Positions 6,816 to 6,945 of a stretch of 6,945 bases of DNA are shown here, in pieces. The position numbers and the translations under genes were made by a program. The stretch covers positions 1 to 6,945 of the forward strand of contig JALVUY010000205.1 of assembly GCA_027023665.1 (NCBI GenBank), written 5' to 3'. The notes under the pieces are model-generated. The model was given only the letters and a program-made list of their open reading frames with translations, was not told the origin of the DNA and ran no database searches. This DNA is from Methanocaldococcaceae archaeon (lineage in GTDB: Archaea > AGJL01 > Methanococci > Methanococcales > Methanocaldococcaceae). The stretch's first letter is position 1, and every line of letters starts with the position of its first letter.

Positions 6816-6945
6816 TTGGAGAAATTAAATTTATTAAAAAATAAGTTAAAAGAATTATTTAAAGGCAAAAAAGTTATCGTTGCATATTCTGGGGGAATAG
6901 ATAGTTTACTTTTATCAATTTTATTAAATAACATTACAGAAACAA
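6816..6945 (+). CDS. PP-loop ATP-pyrophosphatase-family protein, probably LarE-like, 3' end outside window
   Basis: Only the first 43 codons are present. The translation, read with initiator Met for TTG, has a Lys/Leu-rich amphipathic helix (residues 2-18), a beta strand (KVIVAYS, about 19-25) and the PP-loop signature SGGIDS (25-30). The PP-loop binds the pyrophosphate of ATP in enzymes that adenylate their substrate. The arrangement of a short helix, GKKVIVAYSGGIDS and a Leu-rich helix is like LarE, the sacrificial sulfur transferase of nickel-pincer cofactor synthesis, and related archaeal proteins of unknown role. Other PP-loop families (tRNA thiolation enzymes, QueC, NAD or GMP synthetase-type domains) cannot be excluded from this fragment. 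The gene diverges from the RecJ-like gene across a 161-base shared promoter region. Confidence 0.75.
   Translation, partial: MEKLNLLKNKLKELFKGKKVIVAYSGGIDSLLLSILLNNITET

Overview
The window looks like chromosomal DNA of a thermophilic methanogen of the order Methanococcales, most likely a relative of Methanocaldococcus. The evidence is the AT-rich composition, GGTGA-type ribosome binding sites, archaeal TATA boxes, a class III (QxSxEF) pilin signal, an archaeal RecJ-type DHH nuclease, and an intein-bearing anaerobic ribonucleotide reductase. From memory, the order resembles the M. jannaschii MJ0831-MJ0833 neighbourhood; this was not checked.

Layout. Positions 1-912 (+) hold the 3' part of a gene for a probable exported protein with a Thr/Asn-rich segment near the left edge. 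Only 43 bases later, 956-1369 (+) encodes a small type IV pilin-like protein; the two probably share a transcript and form a surface-structure unit. A 67-base convergent gap separates them from nrdD (1437-5081, -), which encodes the class III anaerobic ribonucleoside-triphosphate reductase. Its frame is interrupted by a 445-residue intein (2736-4070) with both splicing blocks and a two-motif LAGLIDADG homing endonuclease. The excised host protein would be 769 residues, with two N-terminal ATP-cone domains, a zinc site and a C-terminal glycyl-radical loop.

A 274-base AT-rich spacer (5082-5355) carries a candidate promoter, a 13-bp inverted repeat and small repeats. Upstream, on the same strand, is a RecJ-like DHH/DHHA1 phosphoesterase (5356-6654, -). 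A divergent promoter region (6655-6815) leads to the first 43 codons of a PP-loop ATP-pyrophosphatase-type gene (6816 to the right edge, +), most like LarE.

How the genes relate. NrdD makes dNTPs, and the RecJ-like protein probably works on DNA in replication or repair, so the minus-strand pair has a loose DNA-metabolism theme, although the long spacer and separate promoter candidates argue against tight co-transcription. The surface-protein pair and the PP-loop gene appear functionally unrelated. I saw no CRISPR array, IS element, tRNA or rRNA. The intein is the only evident mobile element. I found no wholly undescribed system; the best leads are the intein's position, the tandem ATP-cones, the inverted repeat before nrdD, and the unrecognised exported protein beside the pilin.
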